Source: Perognathus longimembris pacificus (taxonomy: Eukaryota; Chordata; Mammalia; Rodentia; Heteromyidae). From it: a stretch of 64,000 nt of DNA. A model generated the notes under the pieces. The model was given only the letters and a program-made list of their open reading frames with translations, made no database searches and was not told the DNA's origin. Position 1 is the first letter of the stretch. Each line of letters opens with the position of its first letter. The DNA lies in contig NC_063176.1 of the NCBI RefSeq assembly GCF_023159225.1, positions 7,948,963-8,012,962 on the forward strand, read 5' to 3'. A program made the position numbers and the translations under genes. Positions 50,595 through 60,854 of this stretch are shown one piece after another.

Positions 50595-51041
50595 CTAGAA
50601 ATGTATTCTTGATTTCCAAAGCCTTTTTAACACTAACACAACACTTTAGCTTTTATCTGCATCAGAAAAACTGAAGCTCACAGGCAATCTGAAACCAGGT
50701 GCCGCCCTTTGCTTACGGGCTGCTTGTTTCAAAAAGAGCCTCTTTTTTTTTTTTTTTTTTTCTTCAGTCCCAGTTACTGCATGGCATGAAGACCTTTGAA
50801 TTTAAACTTAGTTTTGCATCATACTGCAGTCTTGAACATGTTCACACTCACACATGCACACACACATACATTTTCAAAAGATCTTAAAGCGCGCTGAATA
50901 AGCATCGGCCGTACATTTTAAGACAAAAACCTTTAACAAATGATTTTAGCATTCTCCAGCCTCATTTTCCAGGGCTTGATAGTTTTAGTAAAACATTTTT
51001 AGTCTTAGTAAAACATTTTAGTGCACCAAACAATTTTCTGC

Positions 51042-51422
51042 TTAAGAAGGCTGGGTGGGGGTCCCCCCAGAGTTCTTTTTGTGGACACTCACACTGTGAT
51101 TGTGAACCATCGCCTGTACATCTTTCCAATGAGCTAAAGTCAAGTCCAGGGGAGTGGAAGGAACGTTCCCCATCATCCGTTTGTCAGGCACAGTGCAAGA
51201 AAGAAACACACAAAAATGAGCTATCTCCTTAACCTCCCTCCAGTGAGCTAGGATCAAGTCTAGGGGGCTAGATGGAAGTCCTCGAGATAGAACGTTATCC
51301 ATAGCTCTGATCAGATGTTCAGTCAAAAAGGCTACAAAAAACAAAACAATAAAAAAGGAGGAAAACACACAGGCCTGAGAACAAGAAAAGCTACGAGTTG
51401 GAGATCTCCCAAGCTGGCCCAC
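51042..51422 (-). pseudogene. Truncated gag with two successive starts
   Basis: A single minus-strand frame of 126 codons. It has a hydrophobic stretch (about residues 21-33) like the leader of provirus 1, then a first gag-like start at 51302 (MDN, losing the usual glycine) followed by SSPLDLILAHWREV. About 43 codons later comes a second start at 51173 (MGN) followed by PLDLTLAHWKDV. The frame ends at 51042 soon after, so only the N-terminal matrix part exists. The two starts differ in sequence, so this may be a recombination junction between two gag lineages rather than a simple duplication. Confidence 0.85.
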
Positions 51423-51640
51423 AACCTCCTACAAGGACCCGAGTTGGCCCACAACCTCCTGCAAGAAGGAGTGGACCCGAGTTGGCCCACAACCTCCTGC
51501 AAGGGTGCAGAAGGAGTGGACCCGAGTTACGAGTTGGAGATCTCCCAAGTTGGCCCACAACCTCCTGCCAGGGTACAGGAGGAGTAGACCCAAGTTGGCC
51601 CACAACCTCCTGCCAGGGTACAGGAGGAGTAGACCCAAGC
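51403..51640 (-). repeat. Leader tandem repeat of provirus 2 (45-bp type units)
   Basis: About five units around 'gttggcccacaacctcctgc'. The two units starting at 51546 and 51591 are identical with a 45-bp period; the others vary in length. Provirus 1 has a single version at about 40891-40940. The frames through it are repeat artefacts. Confidence 0.92.
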
Positions 51641-51734
51641 AAAAGCAAAACAGACAGACAAATTACAGGACAAGACAAATGAACAGTGCTGTTTTCTTAC
51701 CTTCGGAGTCTGGGATCTCGGGGTCTCTGTGGCT

Positions 51735-51752
51735 ATCCCGGACGAAACCCCA
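51735..51752 (-). other. Primer binding site of provirus 2, tRNA-Pro-like variant
   Basis: Minus-strand reading TGGGGTTTCGTCCGGGAT. It keeps the proline-type TCGTCCGGGAT end but has TT where GC is expected, and it differs from the variant in provirus 1. Confidence 0.85.
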
Positions 51753-51754
51753 AA

Positions 51755-52046
51755 TGTTGTGCCAAGTCGCAAGACCACCCCCAAGAACACCACCGAGATT
51801 CAGACACTCCGAAATGCAAAAGCAAGGCAAGGCTTTATTTAACGAGCTGCCAACTCGGGCCTCGTCCTACCCACCGACACAGCGGAGGTTAGGAGGAAGC
51901 CCCGAGCTTATAAAGGCAAAGAACAAGGTTACAACAATCAGCTGTGCAAGCGAGATTAGAACACAGGTACAAATCTGATTGGCTCAGGGTTCGATTCTAA
52001 AATGGGGTTCACGTGGTGGGGCCTGACTTCAAAGTCTGGCACCTCA
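51755..52046 (-). repeat. 5' LTR of provirus 2 (292 bp)
   Basis: Same as 48745-49052 with no substitution that I can find, but lacking 16 bases just after the TATA box, between two GCT triplets. The loss falls on the expected transcription start. Confidence 0.95.
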
Positions 52047-52051
52047 CTCTC
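52047..52051. repeat. Right TSD of provirus 2 (CTCTC)
   Basis: Identical to 48740-48744. Confidence 0.8.
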
Positions 52052-52840
52052 ATTATGGAACCATGATAGATTATTTTTTATGACTGTAAATATTAAAATC
52101 CACAGATGATAGAACAGTAAAAGGGGGGGTAACTGTCACTGTGCTGTTGTAACATTCCTTATCATGATGGTGTGTTTACATTCCTTTCTCTTTCATTAGA
52201 GAAAAAGCTGGTAAGAAAATATCTAGAATCCATCCAGCATGTAGCACCGTGGTTGGTAATTCATTCCCTATTTTTTTTAATTAAAGTGAATAACAAACAG
52301 TGCTTTTGTTTGCCCCATTTCTTAAATGTCATGCTGAATAATTTTTATTCCACAGTTGTATCCTAACTTCTCTGAAACATACAGCTACACATTTATTTCA
52401 TTATTGGCAAGCATTACAAGAAATATTTGAGGAGTAAAATGCCATATGCCGGTTGAGACAACCATGAACCTTACTGCACCTTACAACCACGATGTTCTTA
52501 GTCCTCTTATGATCAAGTTCTTTATCAGGATGTGAACACTACTGCAAATTGTAACCAAACAAAGCATATGTAAGAAGACAAAACAAGGCTGATGAAGGTT
52601 ATAGGAACATATAACTGCCAGATATCTAATTCTATTACAAAGTAGAGCTTAGATTATACATAAGTTTTGCCTGGTTAATATTTTCAAAAGTTTACACTTC
52701 ACCAGCATTCAAAAATGAATAACAAGAAAAAAATATGATACTAAGAAAAAATATACTACTTATGAAAAAAAAATGAGAAAGGATTAAAGGGTAATAAGAA
52801 AAGACTGGTGAGGGATAGAATAAAACATATAGTGTTTCAC
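52052..52840. other. AT-rich non-coding stretch
   Basis: I see no gene or clear repeat. Confidence 0.6.
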
Positions 52841-53030
52841 GAAAGAGGAAGAGAAAGAGGAAAGAGAGGTAAAAGGTGTGCTGTGTCCTCCCTCCCTACC
52901 CAGACTCCCTCCCTACCCAGACCCCCTCCCAAACACCCCCCTCCAATCCCCAGGCCCTCCCTGGGGCACAGGAAATTCCAGCCCCTATTGATATGTAAAA
53001 CAACCTGCCCCTGGGGAGGGCAAGGCTCAG
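52841..53030 (+). repeat. GC-rich direct repeat, copy 1 (upstream region of orphan reading frame)
   Basis: Purine-rich start, then 'aggtaaaaggtgtgctgtg', C-rich stretch, and a well-conserved block of about 85 bp at 52946-53030. Copy 2 is at about 53838-54003, 973 bp downstream. Confidence 0.9.
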
Positions 53031-53065
53031 AAACACGCCCTTCCCTTGGCACCTCCCTCCTGAAG

Positions 53066-53071
53066 TATAAA
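53066..53071 (+). promoter_or_regulatory. TATA box of orphan reading frame
   Basis: TATAAA in a GC-rich context, 60 bases before the ATG at 53131. That leaves room for a start site near 53095 and a short 5' UTR. Position and context are seen; use as a promoter is inference. Confidence 0.5.
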
Positions 53072-53130
53072 CAGAACCCAGGCCTGAGAGAGGCTCAGCC
53101 TTTTCAGAGGAAGAGGAAGAAGATCCCAGG

Positions 53131-53862
53131 ATGGCTGGAGGGACGGAGGGAGTTGGGAGCTGGGACAGCGCCCGGTGAGGATCGGGCTGGGCGCTTCCCC
53201 TCTTGGCATTCATTCTTCTCGCCCACTCGGTTTGGATCCTGTTGCTGGGTTTGTGGTTGTGCTTGGATTTGGTGGTGGTGGTGGTGGTGGTGGTGGTGGT
53301 GGTGGTTGTGGCCGCCGGGCTTGATCTCGAGGCCTGGGCACCGACCCCTGAGCCTCCCCCTGTTCAAGGCTCGGGAGCACGAGGCTCACAGACACCGTCC
53401 CAGGATCTGCGGGAGGCGCTTCTCCAGCGGATGCACAGGGTGTGGGAGAAGGTGCGGGAGAACCGGGGCCATCTCACCCACAAGAGGAGAATCATCCACG
53501 ACTGGACGGCCTATGGGAATCTCTACCCAGCCATGGCCAAGGGTGTTTTCCGGACGCTGCCTCGGGGGGGTCCAGGAGGAGGAGGAAAGGCTCCCCTTGG
53601 AGCTCCTGATCAGGGAAGGAAGGGCCATCCACCTGCCACTCCAGCCCAGATGCTCAGGAAGAGGCATGGCCTCAGGAACACCTACCGGGAGCGGATGGGC
53701 ACCTACCAGAAGCCCGATGAGGAGCTTCTGCGGGTGGTAGAATCCATTTCTCTTCACACCCGTCTTTTGCACTGGCAAGCCCCTGCTTGCAGGAGGGAGA
53801 CAGTGCTCCAGGGAGAGGGAAAGCCCTGGAAGCAGCTCCCTGGAAGAGGAAGGGACAGGTGA
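53131..53862 (+). pseudogene. Orphan GC-rich reading frame, membrane-protein-like, broken
   Basis: I do not recognise this protein. An ATG in strong context (cccaggATGG) starts 15 codons, then a TGA at 53176-53178. The same frame then stays open to a TGA at 53860-53862. After the stop come a hydrophobic segment (about 53195-53315) that includes 13 valines from a GGT repeat, a Pro/Gly-rich stem, and a basic segment (LLQRMHRVWEKV, RRIIHDWTAYGNLYP). From about 53557 to 53645 another frame looks more protein-like (VQEEEERLPLELL), then the original frame again (RNTYRERMGTY), suggesting compensating indels near a run of seven G (53564-53570). The layout suggests a single-pass, N-terminus-inside membrane protein, intronless, now probably a pseudogene. 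A chance GC-rich frame is the alternative. Confidence 0.4.
53270..53306 (+). repeat. (GGT)12 microsatellite
   Basis: In the orphan frame it encodes a valine run within the hydrophobic segment; on the other strand it would give His or Pro runs. Confidence 0.95.
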
Positions 53863-54003
53863 AAGGTGGGCTCTGGGGTCCTTCCCTCTGTCCTCCCCCT
53901 CAGGCTTAACCCCCCCTCCAATCCCCAGGCCCTGCCCTGGGGCACAGGAAATTCCAGCCCCTATTGATATGTAAACCAACCTGCCCCTGGGGAGGGCCAG
54001 GCT
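53838..54003 (+). repeat. GC-rich direct repeat, copy 2 (truncated)
   Basis: It aligns with copy 1 from the purine-rich start through 'ggggagggccaggct', then similarity stops abruptly, about 35 bases before the position where the TATA box would lie. The block from 53919 differs from 52946-53030 at only a few positions. Confidence 0.9.
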
Positions 54004-56847
54004 TTGTGTCTTGCTCTTGGTTCCCCTTTCTTTCTTCTAGGTCAATTAGTTTGGATGTTGTTCATGTTCTTGTTGTGTATTGGTCTTTCCCTCTTCTAAT
54101 TCAATGCACTTTGTGTTGGTAGGAACTCCATATTTGATGCCCCTCATCTACTGAAGTTATTCAGTGTTACTCTCATCATTTGGGTCTTTTTTATTTTAAT
54201 CCCATGTTTGGAATTATTTCGTACCATAAAATAATATATTGGATTTTTTTTTAAAAGAAAAGAAAAAGTTAATTCCATATTGAAAGCTTATTTATTTGTA
54301 TTTTCCTAGTATTATTATTTTTATAGTCAAAGTAAACTCTGAGATAAACATGGAACCCAAATCCTATTTCAACAAGTGCAACAATCATATCTGCAGAAAT
54401 ATATTAATATTTATCCCTTTTTATGAAAAGAAAGGAAACCTAAAAACAACTCCAATCTTTAATATAGGAGGTTTCCAATGCTATTCAGCAGAAGTCCTGT
54501 TGTTTAAAGGGCCTGAAATTGCTGAATTCTAAAGTATAATATTCTTTTCTGATGTCAAAGTGTTTTCTATGTAAATGCTCTTTATGGATAAGTTGTATAT
54601 AGCCAACCACACAATTGCTTTAGTGTACAGTACCTGAGTTCACTTTCTCTTAAATTGTTTTTTACCTGCTTTCTTGACTGAGCAAGCATTTAACACCAGT
54701 AAAATAAAGAAATATATAAATTAATCTGAAGTAATATCATGAATTAAGGGATGAACAAACTTACTTCAAAAGGAAGTCTTAGTAGAGGAGAGATTAATAA
54801 CTTCTGTTTCTTGTTTATACCTGTCAAAGTATACAAAATGATTTTTATAATTTAGTCCAAAATAAGGATTTTGAACAATAAAACATATAATTCAGAATAT
54901 ACAAGTCTTTTCCAAGTAACTCAAAATATTCAAAATAATTAGTAGTAAACAGAGGTAAATTGTAGCTTACAAGATTATAACATACAATATGTCTAATCTA
55001 TATGGTAGTCATAAAGAAAGTAGGATTTCATTATATTGTATGACAATCATGACTCAAAGAACAGAATAACAATGCATTACTAAAGAATTGTAGTATTTTT
55101 TTCTTTTACCAAAATGAAAATTCGTATTTATGCAGGTGTATATTAATATACATTTATATACTCAATATACATACCTACATATATAATATTGCATAGACAT
55201 ATAGATATATAAATATGCAAAATATACATATATGAATCTTAGAGGAATAAACATGTATCTTGTACTCTCTCAACATTTCCATATATTTTGATAAAATATA
55301 TAAAAATATAAAATTGGAATACTGCAGAAAGCATAAAAATCACAGAAATGAATAAATTATATCCAGTCATATTATGTAAAACAAGAAAATGAACACACAG
55401 ATCATATTTTACTCTTATTCAAAAATAAATATGAAGATTGAAAGTATTCAAATTATGTTTTGAAGTATAAAAAATGCAAGTAATAATGAGTTTGATTAAC
55501 TGATACATACCTACCTTGTGGACCATATCTTTCTGATCAAAGTTTTCTCACTTTCAATAATCTAATACATATATTCTTAGTCTAAGAACTCTACTGAGGA
55601 TTTAAGTTGAGGAAAGGATTAAGTAAATGTATGAAGATGAATTTTACAATTTGTTTACTATGCTGTACTAAGAGCCTCAAGTTGTCTTTGCAAAGGTATA
55701 AATTATTCCAGTTGTACTGTGAAATAAAGGTTATTGAAGTAATTATTTGTGGGCAATCCTCCAACATTCATTTATGAAAACTCAGTGTATCTTCCACATT
55801 GTCCTAAGCCCTGGAGTTTTTTAGGCTGAAATAAAGACCTTAACATAGCCAATCTGGTCCTTTTCTCTTCTGATTAGTAGAGCCCAGAGGGAAGAAAATC
55901 AGTGGCCAAAACTAATTTTCTAATGTTAATAAACAGACTCCTTAACCAACACTCCTGATAATTTCTATGATGGGAAAACTTTCATAGCATGATTTCATAA
56001 TGGTATAATTGCCTAGGATGTGATTGCTTATGGGAAACACATGTAGATTCTGTAAAATTTTCAGTCCCCCTTGGAACTTTCATGTTAAGCTCTCAAACTA
56101 TGTTTTTTTGTGTATAACACAGTGTCCTAAACACAATGGTCCTATTGACAGGTACTGCACAGAGCGCATTTATAGAGCCCATCTATTCTGAATCAGAGAA
56201 GTCATGTTTCCTATGGGTGTGAAGAGCTGAGGGAACTTTGTTAAATTTCCCTACCTTATGATTTTTCTCATGGTTATTGACTTCTTTTCTCTAGTTTCTA
56301 GATGTTTGATTTATTAGAAGCTGATTTGAACAACCTACCCCTTTGTGTTCAATGGTGAACAAAAACACTTTCACAAATGAAAAAAATTCCTCTTTCAATG
56401 ACAGAGCTATGAAAATATGCAAACGAACTAGGAAATAAAATATCAAACACATTTATGTAGTGATAGAAATTAAAGTGGAGAGTATAGTGGTAGAAAGACC
56501 TGGAAAGGGACAGAGAACTGTTTTCACTTGCTTGAACAAGAAAGACTTTTTTTTTCAGGAGCTGACATCCGAGTGGCCATCTGAATATTAAGAGCATGAT
56601 AAAAGAACCATGCAAAATTTTTGGGAAAAAATATTTCAAATAGAGTAAAACCAAACTAAAGAGATATGTTATGATAGTGCCCAGCTGTCTGGTTTTAGGA
56701 TCGACATTGCAGTAAGGAAAAAAACAAATTATTGGAATCTTCAAAGTACATTTGTTTTAGATCTATGTCTATCAACATCATCCTTACTAGAAAGCATATC
56801 CGAAAAAACAAACAAACAAACAACAACAACAAAACCCCCCCAAAACA
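54004..56847. other. AT-rich non-coding stretch
   Basis: Contains TATA/TACATA-rich sequence at 55130-55330 and a (CAAA)n/(CAA)n patch at 56805-56833. I see no gene. Confidence 0.6.
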
Positions 56848-57045
56848 GGTCAGGCTGTGAATATGGCCTAGTGCTTGCCTCATATACATGAAGCCCTGGG
56901 TTCAATTCCTCAGCACTACATATATGGAAAAAGCCAGAAATGGCACAATGGTTCAAGTGGTAGAGTGACAGCCCTGAGTGAAAAGAAGCCAGGGACAGTG
57001 CTTAGGCCCTGTGTTCCAGCCCCAGGACTGGCAAACAAACAAAAC
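56848..57045 (+). mobile_element. ID-type dimeric SINE
   Basis: ID head 'atatggcctagtgcttgcct', B-box-like 'gggttcaattcctcagcac', second unit 'ggttcaagtggtagagtgac', and an A-rich tail with CAAA units. The frame across it is not a gene. Confidence 0.9.
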
Positions 57046-59130
57046 CCCAAGTTCAATGTTTACTTAAATGTAATAAATGTGTATGTTGGCTTAAAGCTTA
57101 TTCAGTTAATAATTATATCTTCCAAACTAATAAGATGAAAGGTAAAAATGAATGTGATTAGGGACTTTTTGTATAACATTCTTTCCTCACTGTTTGAATA
57201 CAAGTTATTTGAATTTCTGTATTTGGCCATATTATAGACCTGTGGGATATTCTCCTTTTGAGGCTTCTAGAATTTTCTACTGCATGCTTGTGAGACAATA
57301 ATACTTCTTAAGGGCAATATAAGTTGTTACTAATAATCTAAAATGTGCCAGGTTTTATTAATCTCCTGAATGTACATTGGTAACCCTTGAGGTTCCATTT
57401 AAATTCAGCAATACTTAGTTTCATGTATCTGATAGATGGTTACAAAATAATTATCTGGAGTAACACAAGAAAGAATGACATGGGATATTTAGAACATGAT
57501 GCAGTCAAAGTATGTTTGCTTATGGCCATGTAAATTACTGGTTTGAAAGTCTAATCTGTTCTTGTTTCAAAGGGAGATCTTTGGAATTATTTTGTTGTTG
57601 CTGTTGTTTGATATTTTGTTTTTTAGAGAAGTGTTTAAATCCTATTTATATTTTCAAAAACAGCTTTGAGGAATTTATACTGGTAAGTAGTTTAGAATAG
57701 TGTTATTAGCTAACAGATGTTTTCAATTTTAAACTAATTACAGTCATTACTAAATACAAGAGGTAACAATTATTAGTGTGGTTCTATCAAGGTCTCATAA
57801 AAGCAGCATAACTTTCTTATGGAATACTCTCTTCTCCTTAAATAATATTATCAAAGGGAAGGTGTCCAAAGTTGCTCTAGGCATGAGAACTTCTTTATGC
57901 ATACATTCCAATGAAAATACAAATGCATGCAGATGTCGTAGAGAAGACTGGGAAATAAATTTCTGGAAAGCAACCACACATTTATTATCAGGGGTCCCAA
58001 AATTTGTTGATGCTTTTCGTAATTGATATTAATAATTATCTTTGAATTGAGATCTTAGTTTTGTTTCCTCAATTTCTTGATGCATAGAGTTGCACTTTAA
58101 AACAAAATATGTTATTAAAATTTACACACTTATGTTAATTATATCACTGGACTTTAAAAATTGACTTAAAATTATACAATAGGAAATCTGTTTTCTATGA
58201 GGTTGAATACATTAATAGCAAATAATTTAAAGTCTAACAATCTCCACATTGTAGAAACAATAGGTATGTCTTATCACAAGGTAAACCCTATGAAAAACAA
58301 AATACTAAATTTACTTTACTCATTATTGTTTTTATTGTTCAATAATCCTTTACAGAAAATGTAGATTAAATTAGCAAGTATCAAAAATTACACTAGGGTT
58401 TTGAGTGTTTTTTGAAACATTAATTCCAGGTCTGTAATTTACCCTAAGTTCTGATTTCCTATTACTGTAAGACACATAATCAGCACACAGTCCAATAAGC
58501 TTTGTGTCTCACTGTGCACATATTTGAGTGTGATCTGGGGGAGTTAACGGCTTCATTCAAATTTTGAATGCTCTGTTGCAGAATTCAACAAAGATTCAAT
58601 GATTTAACTCTAGAAAAGTTTTATTAAATCATAAGGACTTGTTACATTAAGTGTCCTTGCAGTCCTATTATATGGGTAACTTCCAATATTTACAGTTTCA
58701 TAATTTTCATTTAGGTCAAAATCAAGTGAGTCATATACCATTTCCTGTTTCCATTCATAACAATGGCATTTAGTTCAAATACACATAATTTTGCTGCTTA
58801 TTTTTACGCAACCCCCCCATGTAATAATGTGGCCTGTCACATCCACATGCCACTTAAAATTGAACCATACATCATGGTGATTTGCATGATAAATATCAGT
58901 TCATTTTTCTTTTGCTTTCAAATACAGAAGGTTCTGCCATGCATATTTCAGCTGTGAAACCAGACATGGTGAATTTTCCTAAGAATCAAAAGCCACAAAT
59001 AGATGCTCATCATTCTCCAGCTCTCTCTGAAAGCCTGTAGGTGGAGACATGCCATTTTCTTCTATGTCTGTAGTAAAATTTGAACTATTTTTCCTGCCTA
59101 GCTGTTTTGGATTAAGCATAGACATTTCAG
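57046..59130. other. AT-rich non-coding stretch
   Basis: I see no gene or clear repeat. Confidence 0.6.
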
Positions 59131-59136
59131 GTGTGT

Positions 59137-59185
<49 letters not shown>
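59131..59185. repeat. (TG)n microsatellite
   Basis: About 26 TG units with one interruption near 59137. Confidence 0.97.
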
Positions 59186-59187
<2 letters not shown>

Positions 59188-59449
59188 CAATCAGACAGAA
59201 TACAGCCTGTATTTATATCTAGCAACTCTAGATGTGTCTCATATCTTACTGTAATCACTGTATTTTCATTTAGATCTGGTAAAGCCAGAAACAAACTAGG
59301 TGATTTTACAAAGAACCATCTGTCAAAAGCTTTTGCCAGAAGCCTGGTAAATATTCTTTCCTATAATTGGACTACAAAATTCTTTTTATAGAAACAATAA
59401 TGTATCATGTGATCATTTATTTTCAAACATTATTCTGATTGTTCATTCA
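59186..59449. other. Non-coding stretch
   Basis: I see no feature here. Confidence 0.5.
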
Positions 59450-59660
59450 TTTATTTTTTTCTTTTTTATTGTAAAAGGTAATATATAGAGGGGTTACAGA
59501 TACACAAGGAAGGTAAGGATTACTTTTCTTTTTGAACAGTGTCTCCTCCTCCTTCATGTGCTCCCACTTTCTCCTCTCAACTCCTCTCTCCCAAAAGTTG
59601 TAAAGTTCATTTCCAACATAGTGTCCAGCGAGTATCACTGTTGCATTGTTTCTTCTTTTG
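59450..59660 (-). mobile_element. L1: L1 3' UTR fragment
   Basis: Same 3' UTR family as 3717-4015, with 'gttgtaaagttcatttccaa' in common. 5'-truncated. Confidence 0.8.
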
Positions 59661-59989
59661 CTCTGCTAAGAATAGCCTAGCCTAGCCATATTCTAGTTAT
59701 TTCTGTGAGTGCTTATTTGCAACTGTGTTCAGTGGTCCCAGATTAAAAAGCATAGTAACCAATGGTTTATATTGTACATTCTCCTCCAACAGAAAAGCTC
59801 CACAGAGACCTGACAAGAATTGAATGGGAACCACCTCTGTGTTAAGCGCTGAGCACCTATTTACGTGTCATTAAACCAACATCAACAAGAAAAGTCTACT
59901 ATTGAGATTACCATAAAACGAGCCTATTCATTGATCAAGTAAATCCACTTTTAATTTTTTTGTATTATTGTTATTATTATTATTTTGTA

Positions 59990-60212
59990 GTTTGTGGGGC
60001 TCGAACTCTGGGCGGGTGCGCTGTCCCTGAGCTCTTCAGCTCACGGCTAGCACTCTACCACTTTGAGCCACAGTTCCACTTCTCCTTTTTGGTGGTTAAT
60101 TGGAGACAAAACTCTCACACACTTTCTTGCCTGGGCTAGATTTGAACTGTGATTCTCAGTTCTCAGGCCCAAATTAGCTAGGATTACAAGCTTGAGTGAT
60201 CAGAACCCAGCA
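59990..60212 (-). mobile_element. 7SL/B1-like + ID-like dimeric SINE (donor of the 62169 fragment)
   Basis: Complete copy: ID-like unit, then B1-like head ending near 60210. Positions 60051-60148 match 62169-62266 at 97 of 98 bases. Confidence 0.9.
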
Positions 60213-60854
60213 AGTAAATCCACTACCAGAAAGTGAATATAGTACATTTTTATCATGCTTTTCAAATCAATGCTGGCTATATGCTCTTGTTATTATATAC
60301 CACCTGTGTGCCAGTAAAAACTAATTGGTAAAAAAAACTACTGGGAACCTACAAAATTTGTATATACCTCAAATTAACCTTTTGTTAAGAAGAAAGTGCC
60401 TGATATGGGTAAAAACAAAACAAAACAATGAAACTATACTATTGGATCATCAACAATGGGTTTGTAGGTCACACAATCTTGTGAGGGATGAAATTATTAA
60501 TTCTAGTTATTACACATCAATGGAATTAGGTTATCCAAAATGTTTTCCAGGAACAGTTTTCTATCTGCATGTATAGTAAGTTTAGAGTGCCATAAATAGC
60601 ATCGTCTCAATTACATATGTATTTTTATATGTTATAACTACATGTACATAAAATTTAAAACAATTATATTTGTGAAATTGCTTTTCTGGAAGTACTTCTC
60701 ACAGGCAAGAAAATGACAGGGAATTTTCTACTTTGTTAATAAAATTCAAATGTGAAAAATGTGTGAAATTACAGTAATCCAAATAAATACATACCATTTA
60801 AATGTTCAACATGTAATGAAGAAAATAATTTATTTGAAAATTTACATTTTTGTT
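60213..60854. other. AT-rich non-coding stretch
   Basis: I see no feature here. Confidence 0.55.

Larger units (their letters stand above)
49650..51041 (-). other. Non-coding mosaic segment of provirus 2
   Basis: Not seen in provirus 1. The block at about 49720-50130 aligns with 24290-24740 of the class II element, including shared 'tcccggct....ttttgaaagg' and a SINE truncated at the same point. The rest (about 50610-51041) has no recognised retroviral frame. Confidence 0.75.
48745..52046 (-). mobile_element. Recent, deleted, mosaic gamma-type provirus (VL30-like)
   Basis: A 3.3-kb minus-strand element. In its direction: 5' LTR 52046-51755, primer site, splice donor, repeat-rich leader, a doubled gag start, then about 1.4 kb of non-coding mosaic DNA with two SINEs, scraps of integrase and the pol C-terminus, purine tract, 3' LTR 49052-48745. 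The LTRs look identical over their shared 292 bases, so insertion was recent although nothing large is coded. It must have been copied with proteins of another virus. Related to provirus 1 in LTR (which here lacks about 110 bp of U3), leader, gag start and pol end. Confidence 0.93.

Noticed and set aside
51429..51793. Repetitive Gly/Leu/Trp-rich frames in the leader of provirus 2
   Set aside because: They follow the 45-bp repeat and do not match any retroviral protein.
52808..53740. 310-codon frame overlapping the orphan gene
   Set aside because: It starts in flanking DNA, runs through the upstream repeat and becomes Arg/Ser/Gly/Trp-rich out of frame with the ATG after the TATA box. Only a short part near 53557-53645 may be meaningful.
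53386..53979. 197-codon minus-strand frame in the GC-rich island
   Set aside because: It is probably a mirror of the plus-strand frame in GC-rich DNA. There is no promoter signal or start context on that side.
52841..54003. Small LTR retroelement with the GC-rich repeats as LTRs
   Set aside because: Similarity extends upstream into the purine-rich DNA before both repeats, copy 2 ends before a TATA or R region, and I see no primer site or flanking duplication. A tandem duplication fits better, though this is not excluded.
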